Shown in pieces: positions 1-13,038 of a stretch of 64,000 bases of DNA (its first letter is position 1; the number at the start of each line of letters is the position of its first letter). This DNA comes from Andrena cerasifolii (lineage: Eukaryota; Arthropoda; Insecta; Hymenoptera; Andrenidae), in the NCBI RefSeq assembly GCF_050908995.1, contig NW_027484923.1:62001-126000 (forward strand), given 5' to 3'. The notes under the pieces are model-generated. The model saw only the letters and a list, made by a program, of their open reading frames with translations, did not search any database and had not been told where the DNA came from. Both the position numbers and the translations under genes were made by a program.

Positions 1-180
1 TTGAAAAACTGATATCGAAAAACTGATATTGAAAAACCGATATTGAAAAACCGATATTGAATCCGATATTAGAACCGATATTCAAAAACCGATATTGGAG
101 AACAAATATTGAAAAACTGATATTGAAAACCCGATATTGAAAAACAAATATTGAAAAACCCATATTGAAAAACTGATATT
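1..180. repeat. 3' end of a 404-bp linker block
   Basis: This matches bases 16031-16210, the last 180 bp of the 404-bp linker at 15807-16210, so the window opens inside a composite repeat rather than at an array edge. It ends with the s1-s3-m6-m5-m2 leader followed by GAAAACCCGATATT, m4, GAAAAACCCATATT and m2. That 122-bp tail precedes a P460 or D338 block in many places (for example 18339-18460 and 28005-28126). Confidence 0.85.
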
Positions 181-518
181 GAAACCGATATTAGAACCGA
201 TATTCAAAAACCGATAATGGAGAACAAATATTGAAAAACTGATATTGAAAAACCGATATTGAAAAACAAATATTGAAAAACCGATATTGAAAAACCGATA
301 TTGAAAAACTTATATCGAAAAACTGATATTGCAAAACCGATATTGAAACCGATATTAGAACCGATATTGAAAAACCGATATTGAAAAACCGATATTGAAA
401 AACCGATATTGAAACCGATATTAGAACCGATATTCAAAAACCGATATTGAAAAACCGATATTCAAAAACCTATATCGAATAACTGATATTGCAAAACCGT
501 TATTGAAAAACCGATATT
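181..518. repeat. D338 block (338-bp higher-order unit), first copy
   Basis: Order: s2-s3-CAAAAACCGATAAT-m5-m2-m1-m4-m1-m1-m12-m2-m7 (164 bp), then s2-s3-m1-m1-m1 (66 bp), then s2-s3-m6-m1-CAAAAACCTATATC-m9-m7-m1 (108 bp). The GATAATGG junction is a convenient marker. Near-identical D338 blocks start at about 4395, 8005, 10960, 12390, 15035, 16211, 22019, 26481, 28587, 31560, 42767, 44157, 50885, 59367, 60222 and 63463. Versions shortened by one monomer (324 bp) start at 2891 and 18837. This copy has a private change, CCGTTATT for CCGATATT, near base 499. Confidence 0.88.
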
Positions 519-842
519 GAATCCGATATTAGAACCGATATTCAAAAACCGATATTGAAACCGATATTAGAACCGATATTGAAAAACCGATATTGGAGAA
601 CAAATATTGAAAAACTGATATTGAAAAACAAATATTGAAAAACTGATATCGAAAAACTGATATTGAAAAACCGATATTGAAAAACCGATATTGAATCCGA
701 TATTAGAACCGATATTCAAAAACCGATATTGGAGAACAAATATTGAAAAACCGATATTGAAAAACCGATATTGAAAAACAAATATTGAAGAACTGATATC
801 GAAAAACTGATATTGAAAAACCGATATTGAAAAACCGATATT
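519..842. repeat. I block (324-bp intermediate between D338 and cassette array)
   Basis: It begins with a 38-bp mini-cassette s1-s3-m6, then s2-s3-m1-m5-m2-m4-m3-m2-m1-m1-s1-s3-m6-m5-m1-m1-m4-GAAGAACTGATATC-m2-m1-m1. It lies between D338 and the 136-bp cassettes. The same block has 324 bp at 16549 and 26819. Copies at 22357, 28925, 31898 and 60560 have 325 bp because one monomer carries an extra T. Copies at 8343 and 12728 have 311 bp (extra T, one monomer fewer). Confidence 0.85.
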
Positions 843-2308
843 GAATCCGATATTAGAACCGATATTCAAAAACCGATATTGGAGAACAAATATTGAAAAA
901 CTGATATTGAAAAACCGATATTGAAAAACCTATATCGAATAACTGATATTGCAAAACCGATATTGAAAAACCGATATTGAATCCGATATTAGAACCGATA
1001 TTCAAAAACCGATATTGGAGAACAAATATTGAAAAACTGATATTGAAAAATCGATATTGAAAAACCTATATCGAATAACTGATATTGCAAAACCGATATT
1101 GAAAAACCGATATTGAATCCGATATTAGAACCGATATTCAAAAACCGATATTGGAGAACAAATATTGAAAAACTGATATCGAAAAAATGATATTGAGAAA
1201 CTGATATTGCAAAACCGATATTGTTCTAAACCGATATTGAATCCGATATTAGAACCGATATTCAAAAACCGATATTGGAGAACAAATATTGAAAAACTGA
1301 TATCGAAAAACTGATATTGAGAAACTGATATTGCAAAACCGATATTGTTCTAAACCGATATTCAAAAACCGATATAGAAAAACAAATGTTGAAAAACTGA
1401 TATCGAAAAACTGATATTGAAAAACCGATATTGAAAAACTGATGTTGAATCCGATATTAGAACCGATATTCAAAAACCGATATTGGAGAACAAATATTGA
1501 AAAACTGATATTGAAAAACCGATATTGAAAAACCTATATCGAATAACTGATATTGCAAAACCGATATTGAAAAACCGATATTGAATCCGATATTAGAACC
1601 GATATTCAAAAACCGATATTGGAGAACAAATATTGAAAAACTGATATTGAAAAACCGATATTGAAAAACCTATATCGAATAACTGATATTGCAAAACCGA
1701 TATTGAAAAACCGATATTGAATCCGATATTAGAACCGATATTCAAAAACCGATATTGGAGAACAAATATTGAAAAACTGATATCGAAAAAATGATATTGA
1801 GAAACTGATATTGCAAAACCGATATTGTTCTAAACCGATATTGAATCCGATATTAGAACCGATATTCAAAAACCGATATTGGAGAACAAATATTGAAAAA
1901 CTGATATCGAAAAACTGATATTGAGAAACTGATATTGCAAAACCGATATTGTTCTAAACCGATATTCAAAAACCGATATAGAAAAACAAATGTTGAAAAA
2001 CTGATATCGAAAAACTGATATTGAAAAACCGATATTGAAAAACTGATGTTGAATCCGATATTAGAACCGATATTCAAAAACCGATATTGGAGAACAAATA
2101 TTGAAAAACTGATATTGAAAAACCGATATTGAAAAACCTATATCGAATAACTGATATTGCAAAACCGATATTGAAAAACCGATATTGAATCCGATATTAG
2201 AACCGATATTCAAAAACCGATATTGGAGAACAAATATTGAAAAACTGATATCGAAAAACTGATATCGAAAAACTGATATTGAAAAACCGATATTGAAAAA
2301 CCGATATT
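843..2308. repeat. Cassette array A1: 136-136-124-208-136-136-124-208-136-122
   Basis: Successive s1 monomers start at 843, 979, 1115, 1239, 1447, 1583, 1719, 1843, 2051, 2187 and 2309, giving the listed spacings exactly. Compositions: C136 = s1-s3-m6-m5-m2-m1-m8-m9-m7-m1; C124 = s1-s3-m6-m5-m3-GAAAAAATGATATT-m10-m7-x1; C208 = s1-s3-m6-m5-m3-m2-m10-m7-x1-CAAAAACCGATATA-GAAAAACAAATGTT-m3-m2-m1-GAAAAACTGATGTT; C122 = s1-s3-m6-m5-m3-m3-m2-m1-m1. The run 124-208-136-136 makes a 604-bp third-order unit starting at 1115 and again at 1719. Confidence 0.93.
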
Positions 2309-3214
2309 GAATCCGATATTAGAACCGATATTCAAAAACCGATATTGGAGAACAAATATTGAAAAACTGATAATGAAAACCCGATATTGAAAAACAAATA
2401 TTGAAAAACCCATATTGAAAAACTGATATTGAAACCGATATTAGAACCGATATTCAAAAACCGATAATGGAGAACAAATATTGAAAAACTGATATTGAAA
2501 AACCGATATTGAAAAACAAATATTGAAAAACCGATATTGAAAAACCGATATTGAAAAACTTATATCGAAAAACTGATATTGCAAAACCGATATTGAAACC
2601 GATATTAGAACCGATATTGAAAAACCGATATTGAAAAACCGATATTGAAAAACCGATATTGTAAAGCAAATATTGAAAAACTGATATCGAAAAACTGATA
2701 TTGAAAAACCGATATTGAAAAACCGATATTGAAACCGATATTAGAACCGATATTGAAAAACCGATATTGAATCCGATATTAGAACCGATATTCAAAAACC
2801 GATATTGGAGAACAAATATTGAAAAACTGATATTGAAAACCCGATATTGAAAAACAAATATTGAAAAACCCATATTGAAAAACTGATATTGAAACCGATA
2901 TTAGAACCGATATTCAAAAACCGATAATGGAGAACAAATATTGAAAAACTGATATTGAAAAACCGATATTGAAAAACAAATATTGAAAAACCGATATTGA
3001 AAAACCGATATTGAAAAACTTATATCGAAAAACTGATATTGCAAAACCGATATTGAAACCGATATTAGAACCGATATTGAAAAACCGATATTGAAAAACC
3101 GATATTGAAACCGATATTAGAACCGATATTCAAAAACCGATATTGAAAAACCTATATCGAATAACTGATATTGCAAAACCGATATTGAAAAACCGATATT
3201 GAAAAACCGATATT
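2309..3214. repeat. 122-bp tail, P460 block and shortened D block
   Basis: 2309-2430 is a 122-bp tail whose m2 carries GATAAT. 2431-2890 is P460: the first 164 bp of D338, then s2-s3-m1-m1-m1-m11-m3-m2-m1-m1-s2-s3-m1 and a second 122-bp tail. 2891-3214 is D338 missing one m1 in its middle part and altered near its end, 324 bp in all. P460 also starts at 7545, 28127, 31100, 58907 and 63003, with length variants at 10378, 18461 and 21545. Confidence 0.83.
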
Positions 3215-4394
3215 GAATCCGATATTAGAACCGATATTCAAAAACCGATATTGGAGAACAAATATTGAAAAACCGATATTGAAACCGATATTAGAACCGA
3301 TATTGAAAAACAGATATTGAAAAACAAATATTGAAAAACTGATATCGAAAAACTGATATTGAGAAACTGATATTGCAAAACCGATATTGTTCTAAACCGA
3401 TATTCAAAAACCGATATAGAAAAACAAATGTTGAAAAACTGATATCGAAAAACTGATATTGAAAAACCGATATTGAAAAACTGATGTTGAATCCGATATT
3501 AGAACCGATATTCAAAAAACGATATTGGAGAACAAATATTGAAAAACTGATATTGAAAAACCGATATTGAAAATCCTATATCGAATAACTGATATTGCAA
3601 AACCGATATTGAAAAACCGATATTGAATCCGATATTAGAACCGATATTCAAAAACCGATATTGGAGAACAAATATTGAAAAACTGATATCGAAAAACTGA
3701 TATCGAAAAACTGATATTGAAAAACCGATATTGAAAAACCGATATTGAATCCGATATTAGAACCGATATTCAAAAACCGATATTGGAGAACAAATATTGA
3801 AAAACTGATATTGAAAAACCGATATTGAAAATCCTATATCGAAAAACCGATATTGAAACCGATATTAGAACCGATATTGAAAAACCGATATTGAAAAACA
3901 AATATTGAAAAACTGATATCGAAAAACTGATATTGAAAAACCGATATTGAAAAACCGATGTTGAATCCGATATTAGAACCGATATTCAAAAACCGATATT
4001 GGAGAACAAATATTGAAAAACTGATATTGAAAAACCGATATTGAAAAACCGATATTGAAAAACCGATATTGAAACCGATATTAGAACCGATATTGAAAAA
4101 CCGATATTGAAAAACAAATATTGAAAAACTGATATCGAAAAACTGATATTGCAAAACCGATATTGAAAAACCGATATTGAATCCGATATTAGAACCGATA
4201 TTCAAAAACCGATATTGGAGAACAAATATTGAAAAACTGATATCGAAAAACTGATATTGAAAAACCGATATTGAATCCGATATTAGAACCGATATTCAAA
4301 AACCGATATTGGAGAACAAATATTGAAAAACTGATATTGAAAACCCGATATTGAAAAACAAATATTGAAAAACCCATATTGAAAAACTGATATT
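3215..4394. repeat. Second-dialect mosaic, related to about 49.7-50.9 kb
   Basis: This stretch uses arrangements typical of the right half of the window (GAAAATCCTATATC, GAAAAACAGATATT), not the 136/236 cassette series. It runs parallel to 49.75-50.88 kb at an offset of 46,476 bp, changing to 46,490 bp where this copy lacks one m1 near 4260-4275. It contains one copy of the 208-bp core (3291-3515) with a private CAAAAAACGATATT near 3513. The left edge of similarity falls near 3305-3332, inside the shared pair GAAAAACAGATATT-m4, where the two copies then diverge. Confidence 0.75.
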
Positions 4395-6219
4395 GAAACC
4401 GATATTAGAACCGATATTCAAAAACCGATAATGGAGAACAAATATTGAAAAACTGATATTGAAAAACCGATATTGAAAAACAAATATTGAAAAACCGATA
4501 TTGAAAAACCGATATTGAAAAACTTATATCGAAAAACTGATATTGCAAAACCGATATTGAAACCGATATTAGAACCGATATTGAAAAACCGATATTGAAA
4601 AACCGATATTGAAAAACCGATATTGAAACCGATATTAGAACCGATATTCAAAAACCGATATTGAAAAACCGATATTCAAAAACCTATATCGAATAACTGA
4701 TATTGCAAAACCGATATTGAAAAACCGATATTGAATCCGATATTAGAACCGATATTCAAAAACCGATATTGAAACCGATATTAGAACCGATATTCAAAAA
4801 CCGATATTGGAGAACAAATATTGAAAAACTGATATTGAAAAACCGATATTGAAAAACCTATATCGAATAACTGATATTGCAAAACCGATATTGAAAAACC
4901 GATATTGAATCCGATATTAGAACCGATATTCAAAAACCGATATTGGAGAACAAATATTGAAAAACTGATATTGAAAAACCGATATTGAAAAACCGATATT
5001 GAAAAACCGATATTGAAACCGATATTAGAACCGATATTGAAAAACAGATATTGATAAACAAATATTGAAGAACTGATATCGAAAAACTGATATTGAAAAA
5101 CCGATATTGAAAAACCGATATTGAATCCGATATTAGATCCGATATTCAAAAACCGATATTGGAGAACAAATATTGAAAAACTGATATCGAAAAACTGATA
5201 TTGAGAAACTGATATCGAAAAACTGATATTGAGAAACTGATATTGAATCCGATATTAGAACCGATATTCAAAAACCGATATTGAAAACCAAATATTGAAA
5301 AACCGATATTGAAAAACCGATATTGAAAAACCGATATAGAAAAACCTATATGGAAAAACTGATATTGCAAAACCGATATTGAATCCGATATTAGAACCGA
5401 TATTGAAAAACCGATATTGTAAAGCAAATATTGAAAAACTGATATCGAAAAACTGATATTGAAAAACCGATATTGAAAAACCGATATTGAAACCGATATT
5501 AGAACCGATATTGAAAAACCGATATTGAAAAACAAATATTGAAAAACTGATATCGAAAAACTGATATTGAAAAACCGATATTGAAAAACCGATATTGAAT
5601 CCGATATTAGAACCGATATTCAAAAACCGATATTGGAGAACAAATATTGAAAAACTGATATTGAAAAACCGATATTGAAAAACAAATATTGAAAAACCGA
5701 TATTGAAAAACTGATATCGAAAAACTGATATTGAGAAACTGATATTGCAAAACCGGTATTGTTCTAAACCAATATTGTAAAGCAAATATTGAAAAACTTA
5801 TATCGAAAAACCGATATTGAAAAACCGATATTGAATCCGATATTAGAACCGATATTCAAAAACCGATATTGGAGAACAAATATTGAAAAACTGATATTGC
5901 AAAACCGATATTGAATCCGATATTAGAACCGATATTGAAAAACCGATATTGTAATGCAAATATTGAAAAACTGATATCGAAAAACTGATATTGAAAAACC
6001 GATATTGAAAAACCGATATTGAAACCGATATTAGAACCGATATTGAAAAACAAATATTGAAAAACTGATATCGAAAAACTGATATTGAAAAACCGATATT
6101 GAAAAACCGATATTGAATCCGATATTAGAACCGATATTCAAAAACTGATATTGGAGAACAAATATTGAAAAACTGATATTGAAAACCCGATATTGAAAAA
6201 CAAATATTGAAAAACCCAT
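4395..6219. repeat. D338 plus about 1.5-kb second-dialect block, duplicated at 50885-52709
   Basis: D338 (4395-4732) is followed by a block carrying rare markers: GATAAACAAATATT near 5052, ATTAGATCC near 5135, GATATAGAAAAACC near 5334, GGTATTGTTC near 5755 and GTAATGCAAATATT near 5953. All recur at the same relative positions 46,490 bp downstream (near 51542, 51625, 51824, 52245 and 52443). The rare markers make common descent much more likely than chance similarity. Related but rearranged copies lie at about 42.8-44.1 kb, 55.3-55.86 kb and 57.4-58.9 kb. Confidence 0.87.
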
Positions 6220-7140
6220 ATTGAAAAACTGATATTGAAACCGATATTAGAACCGATATTCAAAAACCGATAATGGAGAACAAATATTGAAAAACTGATA
6301 TTGAAAAACCGATATTGAAAAACAAATATTGAAAAACCGATATTGAAAAACCGATATTGAAAAACCGATATTGAAACCGATATTAGAACCGATATTGAAA
6401 AACCGATATTGAAAAACCGATATTGAAAAACCGATATTGAAACCGATATTAGAACCGATATTCAAAAACCGATATTGAAAAACCGATATTCAAAAACCTA
6501 TATCGAATAACTGATATTGCAAAACCGATATTGAAAAACCGATATTGAATCCGATATTAGAACCGATATTCAAAAACCGATATTGGAGAACAAATATTGA
6601 AAAACTGATATTGAAAAACCGATATTGAAAAACAAATATTGAAAAACCGATATTGAAAAACTGATATCGAAAAACTGATATTGAGAAACTGATATTGCAA
6701 AACCGGTATTGTTCTAAACCGATATTGTAAAGCAAATATTGAAAAACTTATATCGAAAAACCGATATTGAAAAACCGATATTGAATCCGATATTAGAACC
6801 GATATTCAAAAACCGATATTGGAGAACAAATATTGAAAAACTGATATCGAAAAACTGATATCGAAAAACTGATATTGAAAAACCGATATTGAAAAACCGA
6901 TATTGAATCCGATATTAGAACCGATATTCAAAAACCGATATTGGAGAACAAATATTGAAAAACTGATATTGAAAAACCGATATTGAAAAACAAATATTGA
7001 AAAACCGATATTGAAAAACTGATATCGAAAAACCGATATTGAGAAACTGATATTGCAAAACCGGTATTGTTCTAAACCGATATTGTAAAGCAAATATTGA
7101 AAAACTTATATCGAAAAACCGATATTGAAAAACCGATATT
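6220..7140. repeat. Deleted D block followed by cassette array 236-122-236
   Basis: A D-type block starts near 6238 but lacks the m12-m2-m7 segment. It runs into a three-cassette array with s1 at 6547, 6783, 6905 and 7141. C236 = s1-s3-m6-m5-m2-m1-m4-m1-m3-m2-m10-GCAAAACCGGTATT-x1-m11-m12-m1-m1. The GCAAAACCGGTATT monomer carries an ACCGGT hexamer and marks each C236. One m3-m2 pair near 7021-7035 reads GATATCGAAAAACCG, a private change. Confidence 0.87.
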
Positions 7141-8653
7141 GAATCCGATATTAGAACCGATATTCAAAAACCGATATTGGAGAACAAATATTGAAAAACT
7201 GATATTGCAAATCCGATATTGAATCCGATATTAGAACCGAAATTGAAAAACCGATATTGTAAAGCAAATATTGAAAAACTGATATCGAAAAACTGATATT
7301 GAAAAACCGATATTGAAAAACCGATATTGAAACCGATATTAGAACCGATATTGAAAAACAAATATTGAAAAACTGATATCGAAAAACTGATATTGAAAAA
7401 CCGATATTGAAAAACCGATATTGAATCCGATATTAGAACCGATATTCAAAAACCGATATTGGAGAACAAATATTGAAAAACTGATAATGAAAACCCGATA
7501 TTGAAAAACAAATATTGAAAAACCCATATTGAAAAACTGATATTGAAACCGATATTAGAACCGATATTCAAAAACCGATAATGGAGAACAAATATTGAAA
7601 AACTGATATTGAAAAACCGATATTGAAAAACAAATATTGAAAAACCGATATTGAAAAACCGATATTGAAAAACTTATATCGAAAAACTGATATTGCAAAA
7701 CCGATATTGAAACCGATATTAGAACCGATATTGAAAAACCGATATTGAAAAACCGATATTGAAAAACCGATATTGTAAAGCAAATATTGAATAACTGATA
7801 TCGAAAAACTGATATTGAAAAACCGATATTGAAAAACCGATATTGAAACCGATATTAGAACCGATATTGAAAAACCGATATTGAATCCGATATTAGAACC
7901 GATATTCAAAAACCGATATTGGAGAACAAATATTGAAAAACTGATATTGAAAACCCGATATTGAAAAACAAATATTGAAAAACCCATATTGAAAAACTGA
8001 TATTGAAACCGATATTAGAACCGATATTCAAAAACCGATAATGGAGAACAAATATTGAAAAACTGATATTGAAAAACCGATATTGAAAAACAAATATTGA
8101 AAAACCGATATTGAAAAACCGATATTGAAAAACTTATATCGAAAAACTGATATTGCAAAACCGATATTGAAACCGATATTAGAACCGATATTGAAAAACC
8201 GATATTGAAAAACCGATATTGAAAAACCGATATTGAAACCGATATTAGAACCGATATTCAAAAACCGATATTGAAAAACCGATATTCAAAAACCTATATC
8301 GAATAACTGATATTGCAAAACCGATATTGAAAAACCGATATTGAATCCGATATTAGAACCGATATTCAAAAACCGATATTGAAACCGATATTAGAACCGA
8401 TATTGAAAAACCGATATTGGAGAACAAATATTGAAAAACTGATATTGAAAAACAAATATTGAAAAACTGATATCGAAAAACTGATATTTGAAAAACCGAT
8501 ATTGAAAAACCGATATTGAATCCGATATTAGAACCGATATTCAAAAACCGATATTGGAGAATAAATATTGAAAAACCGATATTGAAAAACAAATATTGAA
8601 GAACTGATATCGAAAAACTGATATTGAAAAACCGATATTGAAAAACCGATATT
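7141..8653. repeat. Linker404 - P460 - D338 - I311 in series
   Basis: Linker404 (7141-7544) = s1-s3-m6-m5-m2-GCAAATCCGATATT-s1-s3-m1-m11-m3-m2-m1-m1-s2-s3-m4-m3-m2-m1-m1 plus the 122-bp tail. P460 is 7545-8004, D338 is 8005-8342 and I311 is 8343-8653. This is the clearest complete example of the non-cassette half of the composite repeat. Private changes include CCGAAATTG near 7240 and GAATAACTGATATC near 7788. The I block carries a 15-bp monomer (GAAAAACTGATATTT) near 8475-8490 and GGAGAATAAATATT near 8557. Confidence 0.86.
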
Positions 8654-10255
8654 GAATCCGATATTAGAACCGATATTCAAAAACCGATATTGGAGAACAA
8701 ATATTGAAAAACTGATATTGAAAAACCGATATTGAAAAACCTATATCGAATAACTGATATTGCAAAACCGATATTGAAAAACCGATATTGAATCCGATAT
8801 TAGAACCGATATTCAAAAACCGATATTGGAGAACAAATATTGAAAAACTGATATTGAAAAACCGATATTGAAAAACCTATATCGAATAACTGATATTGCA
8901 AAACCGATATTGAAAAACCGATATTGAATCCGATATTAGAACCGATATTCAAAAACCGATATTGGAGAACAAATATTGAAAAACTGATATTGAAAAACCG
9001 ATATTGAAAAACCTATATCGAATAACTGATATTGCAAAACCGATATTGAAAAACCGATATTGAATCCGATATTAGAACCGATATTCAAAAACCGATATTG
9101 GAGAACAAATATTGAAGAACTGATATCGAAAAAATGATATTGAGAAACTGATATTGCAAAACCGATATTGTTCTAAACCGATATTGAATCCGATATTAGA
9201 ACCGATATTCAAAAACCGATATTGGAGAACAAATATTGAAAAACTGATATCGAAAAACTGATATTGAGAAACTGATATTGCAAAACCGATATTGTTCTAA
9301 ACCGATATTCAAAAACCGATATAGAAAAACAAATGTTGAAAAACTGATATCGAAAAACTGATATTGAAAAACCGATATTGAAAAACTGATGTTGAATCCG
9401 ATATTAGAACCGATATTCAAAAACCGATATTGGAGAACAAATATTGAAAAACTGATATTGAAAAACCGATATTGAAAAACCTATAGCGAATAACTGATAT
9501 TGCAAAACCGATATTGAAAAACCGATATTGAATCCGATATTAGAACCGATATTCAAAAACCGATATTGGAGAACAAATATTGAAAAACTGATATCGAAAA
9601 ACTGATATCGAAAAACTGATATTGAAAAACCGATATTGAAAAACCGATATTGAATCCGATATTAGAACCGATATTCAAAAACCGATATTGGAGAACAAAT
9701 ATTGAAAAACTGATATTGAAAAACCGATATTGAAAAACCTATATCGAATAACTGATATTGCAAAACCGATATTGAAAAACCGATATTGAATCCGATATTA
9801 GAACCGATATTCAAAAACCGATATTGGAGAACAAATATTGAAAAACTGATATCGAAAAAATGATATTGAGAAACTGATATTGCAAAACCGATATTGTTCT
9901 AAACCGATATTGAATCCGATATTAGAACCGATATTCAAAAACCGATATTGGAGAACAAATATTGAAAAACTGATATCGAAAAACTGATATTGAGAAACTG
10001 ATATTGCAAAACCGATATTGTTCTAAACCGATATTCAAAAACCGATATAGAAAAACAAATGTTGAAAAACTGATATCGAAAAACTGATATTGAAAAACCG
10101 ATATTGAAAAACTGATGTTGAATCCGATATTAGAACCGATATTCAAAAACCGATATTGGAGAACAAATATTGAAAAACTGATATTGAAAAACCGATATTG
10201 AAAAACCTATATCGAATAACTGATATTGCAAAACCGATATTGAAAAACCGATATT
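8654..10255. repeat. Cassette array A2: 136x3-124-208-136-122-136-124-208-136
   Basis: The s1 starts are 8654, 8790, 8926, 9062, 9186, 9394, 9530, 9652, 9788, 9912, 10120 and 10256. Relative to A1, a C122 lies between the two 136 cassettes of the 604-bp unit, so the two C208 copies are 726 bp apart instead of 604. Private changes are GAAGAACTGATATC in the first C124 (near 9116) and CTATAGCG near 9482. Confidence 0.93.
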
Positions 10256-11699
10256 GAATCCGATATTAGAACCGATATTCAAAAACCGATATTGGAGAAC
10301 AAATATTGAAAAACTGATATTGAAAACCCGATATTGAAAAACAAATATTGAAAAACCCATATTGAAAAACTGATATTGAAACCGATATTAGAACCGATAT
10401 TCAAAAACCGATAATGGAGAACAAATATTGAAAAACTGATATTGAAAAACCGATATTGAAAAACAAATATTGAAAAACCGATATTGAAAAACCGATATTG
10501 AAAAACTTATATCGAAAAACTGATATTGCAAAACCGATATTGAAACCGATATTAGAACCGATATTGAAAAACCGATATTGAAAAACAAATATTGAAAAAC
10601 CGATATTGAAAAACCGATATTGAAAAACTTATATCGAAAAACTGATATTGCAAAACCGATATTGAAACCGATATTAGAACCGATATTGAAAAACCGATAT
10701 TGAAAAACCGATATTGAAAAACCGATATTGTAAAGCAAATATTGAAAAACTGATATCGAAAAACTGATATTGAAAAACCGATATTGAAAAACCGATATTG
10801 AAACCGATATTAGAACCGATATTGAAAAACCGATATTGAATCCGATATTAGAACCGATATTCAAAAACCGATATTGGAGAACAAATATTGAAAAACTGAT
10901 ATTGAAAACCCGATATTGAAAAACAAATATTGAAAAACCCATATTGAAAAACTGATATTGAAACCGATATTAGAACCGATATTCAAAAACCGATAATGGA
11001 GAACAAATATTGAAAAACTGATATTGAAAAACCGATATTGAAAAACAAATATTGAAAAACCGATATTGAAAAACCGATATTGAAAAACTTATATCGAAAA
11101 ACTGATATTGCAAAACCGATATTGAAACCGATATTAGAACCGATATTGAAAAACCGATATTGAAAAACCGATATTGAAAAACCGATATTGAAACCGATAT
11201 TAGAACCGATATTCAAAAACCGATATTGAAAAACCGATATTCAAAAACCTATATCGAATAACTGATATTGCAAAACCGATATTGAAAAACCGATATTGAA
11301 TCCGATATTAGAACCGATATTCAAAAACCGATTTTGAAACCGATATTAGAACCGATATTGAAAAACCGATATTGGAGAACAAATATTGAAAAACTGATAT
11401 TGAAAAACAAATATTGAAAAACTGATATCGAAAAACTGATATTGAAAAACCGATATTGAAAAACCGATATTGAATCCGATATTAGAACCGATATTCAAAA
11501 ACCGATATTGGAGAACAAATATTGAAAAACTGATATTGAAAAACCGATATTGAAAAACAAATATTGAAAAACCGATATTGAAACCGATATTGAAACCGAT
11601 ATTAGAACCGATATTGAAAAACCGATATTGAAAAACAAATATTGAAGAACTGATATCGAAAAACTGATATTGAAAAACCGATATTGAAAAACCGATATT
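10256..11699. repeat. 122-bp tail, expanded P block (582 bp), D338, 402-bp I variant
   Basis: The tail (10256-10377) leads to a P block of 582 bp (10378-10959). That is P460 plus an extra 122 bp: the m1-m4-m1-m1-m12-m2-m7-s2-s3 segment occurs twice in tandem at about 10452-10695. D338 follows at 10960-11297. The I variant (11298-11699) is 78 bp longer than I324 and contains the triple 12-mer s2-s2-s3 typical of the right half. It opens with a private CCGATTTTG near 11332. Confidence 0.82.
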
Positions 11700-13038
11700 G
11701 AATCCGATATTAGAACCGATATTCAAAAACCGATATTGGAGAACAAATATTGAAAAACTGATATTGAAAAACCGATATTGAAAAACCTATATCGAATAAC
11801 TGATATTGCAAAACCGATATTGAAAAACCGATATTGAATCCGATATTAGAACCGATATTCAAAAACCGATATTGGAGAACAAATATTGAAAAACTGATAT
11901 TGAAAAACCGATATTGAAAAACCTATATCGAATAACTGATATTGCAAAACCGATATTGAAAAACCGATATTGAATCCGATATTAGAACCGATATTCAAAA
12001 ACCGATATTGGAGAACAAATATTGAAAAACTGATATTGAAAAACCGATATTGAAAAACCTATATCGAAAAACTGATATTGCAAAACCGATATTGAAACCG
12101 ATATTAGAACCGATATTGAAAAACCGATATTGAAAAACCGATATTGAAAAACCGATATTGTAAAGCAAATATTGAAAAACTGATATCGAAAAACTGATAT
12201 TGAAAAACCGATATTGAAAAACCGATATTGAAACCGATATTAGAACCGATATTGAAAAACCGATATTGAATTCGATATTAGAACCGATATTCAAAAACCG
12301 ATATTGGAGAACAAATATTGAAAAACTGATATTGAAAACCCGATATTGAAAAACAAATATTGAAAAACCCATATTGAAAAACTGATATTGAAACCGATAT
12401 TAGAACCGATATTCAAAAACCGATAATGGAGAACAAATATTGAAAAACTGATATTGAAAAACCGATATTGAAAAACAAATATTGAAAAACCGATATTGAA
12501 AAACCGATATTGAAAAACTTATATCGAAAAACTGATATTGCAAAACCGATATTGAAACCGATATTAGAACCGATATTGAAAAACCGATATTGAAAAACCG
12601 ATATTGAAAAACCGATATTGAAACCGATATTAGAACCGATATTCAAAAACCGATATTGAAAAACCGATATTCAAAAACCTATATCGAATAACTGATATTG
12701 CAAAACCGATATTGAAAAACCGATATTGAATCCGATATTAGAACCGATATTCAAAAACCGATATTGAAACCGATATTAGAACCGATATTGAAAAACCGAT
12801 ATTGGAGAACAAATATTGAAAAACTGATATTGAAAAACAAATATTGAAAAACTGATATCGAAAAACTGATATTTGAAAAACCGATATTGAAAAACCGATA
12901 TTGAATCCGATATTAGAACCGATATTCAAAAACCGATATTGGAGAATAAATATTGAAAAACCGATATTGAAAAACAAATATTGAAGAACTGATATCGAAA
13001 AACTGATATTGAAAAACCGATATTGAAAAACCGATATT
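11700..13038. repeat. Two 136 cassettes, rearranged P block, D338 and I311
   Basis: The s1 starts at 11700, 11836 and 11972 give two C136. A third cassette starts at 11972 but switches after m8 into a P-type block up to 12389. D338 is 12390-12727 and I311 is 12728-13038. From 12.25 kb this segment matches 7.87-9.40 kb at a constant offset of 4385 bp, including the 15-bp monomer and GGAGAATAAATATT. A private GAATTC hexamer occurs at 12268-12273. Confidence 0.84.

Noticed and set aside
843..2308. TATA-like promoter elements (CCTATATCG in m8)
   Set aside because: They occur once per C136 and in several other monomers as ordinary variants, with no associated transcription unit.
12268..12273. Unique GAATTC site
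   Set aside because: It is a single C-to-T change in an s1 monomer; useful as a private marker but without sign of function.
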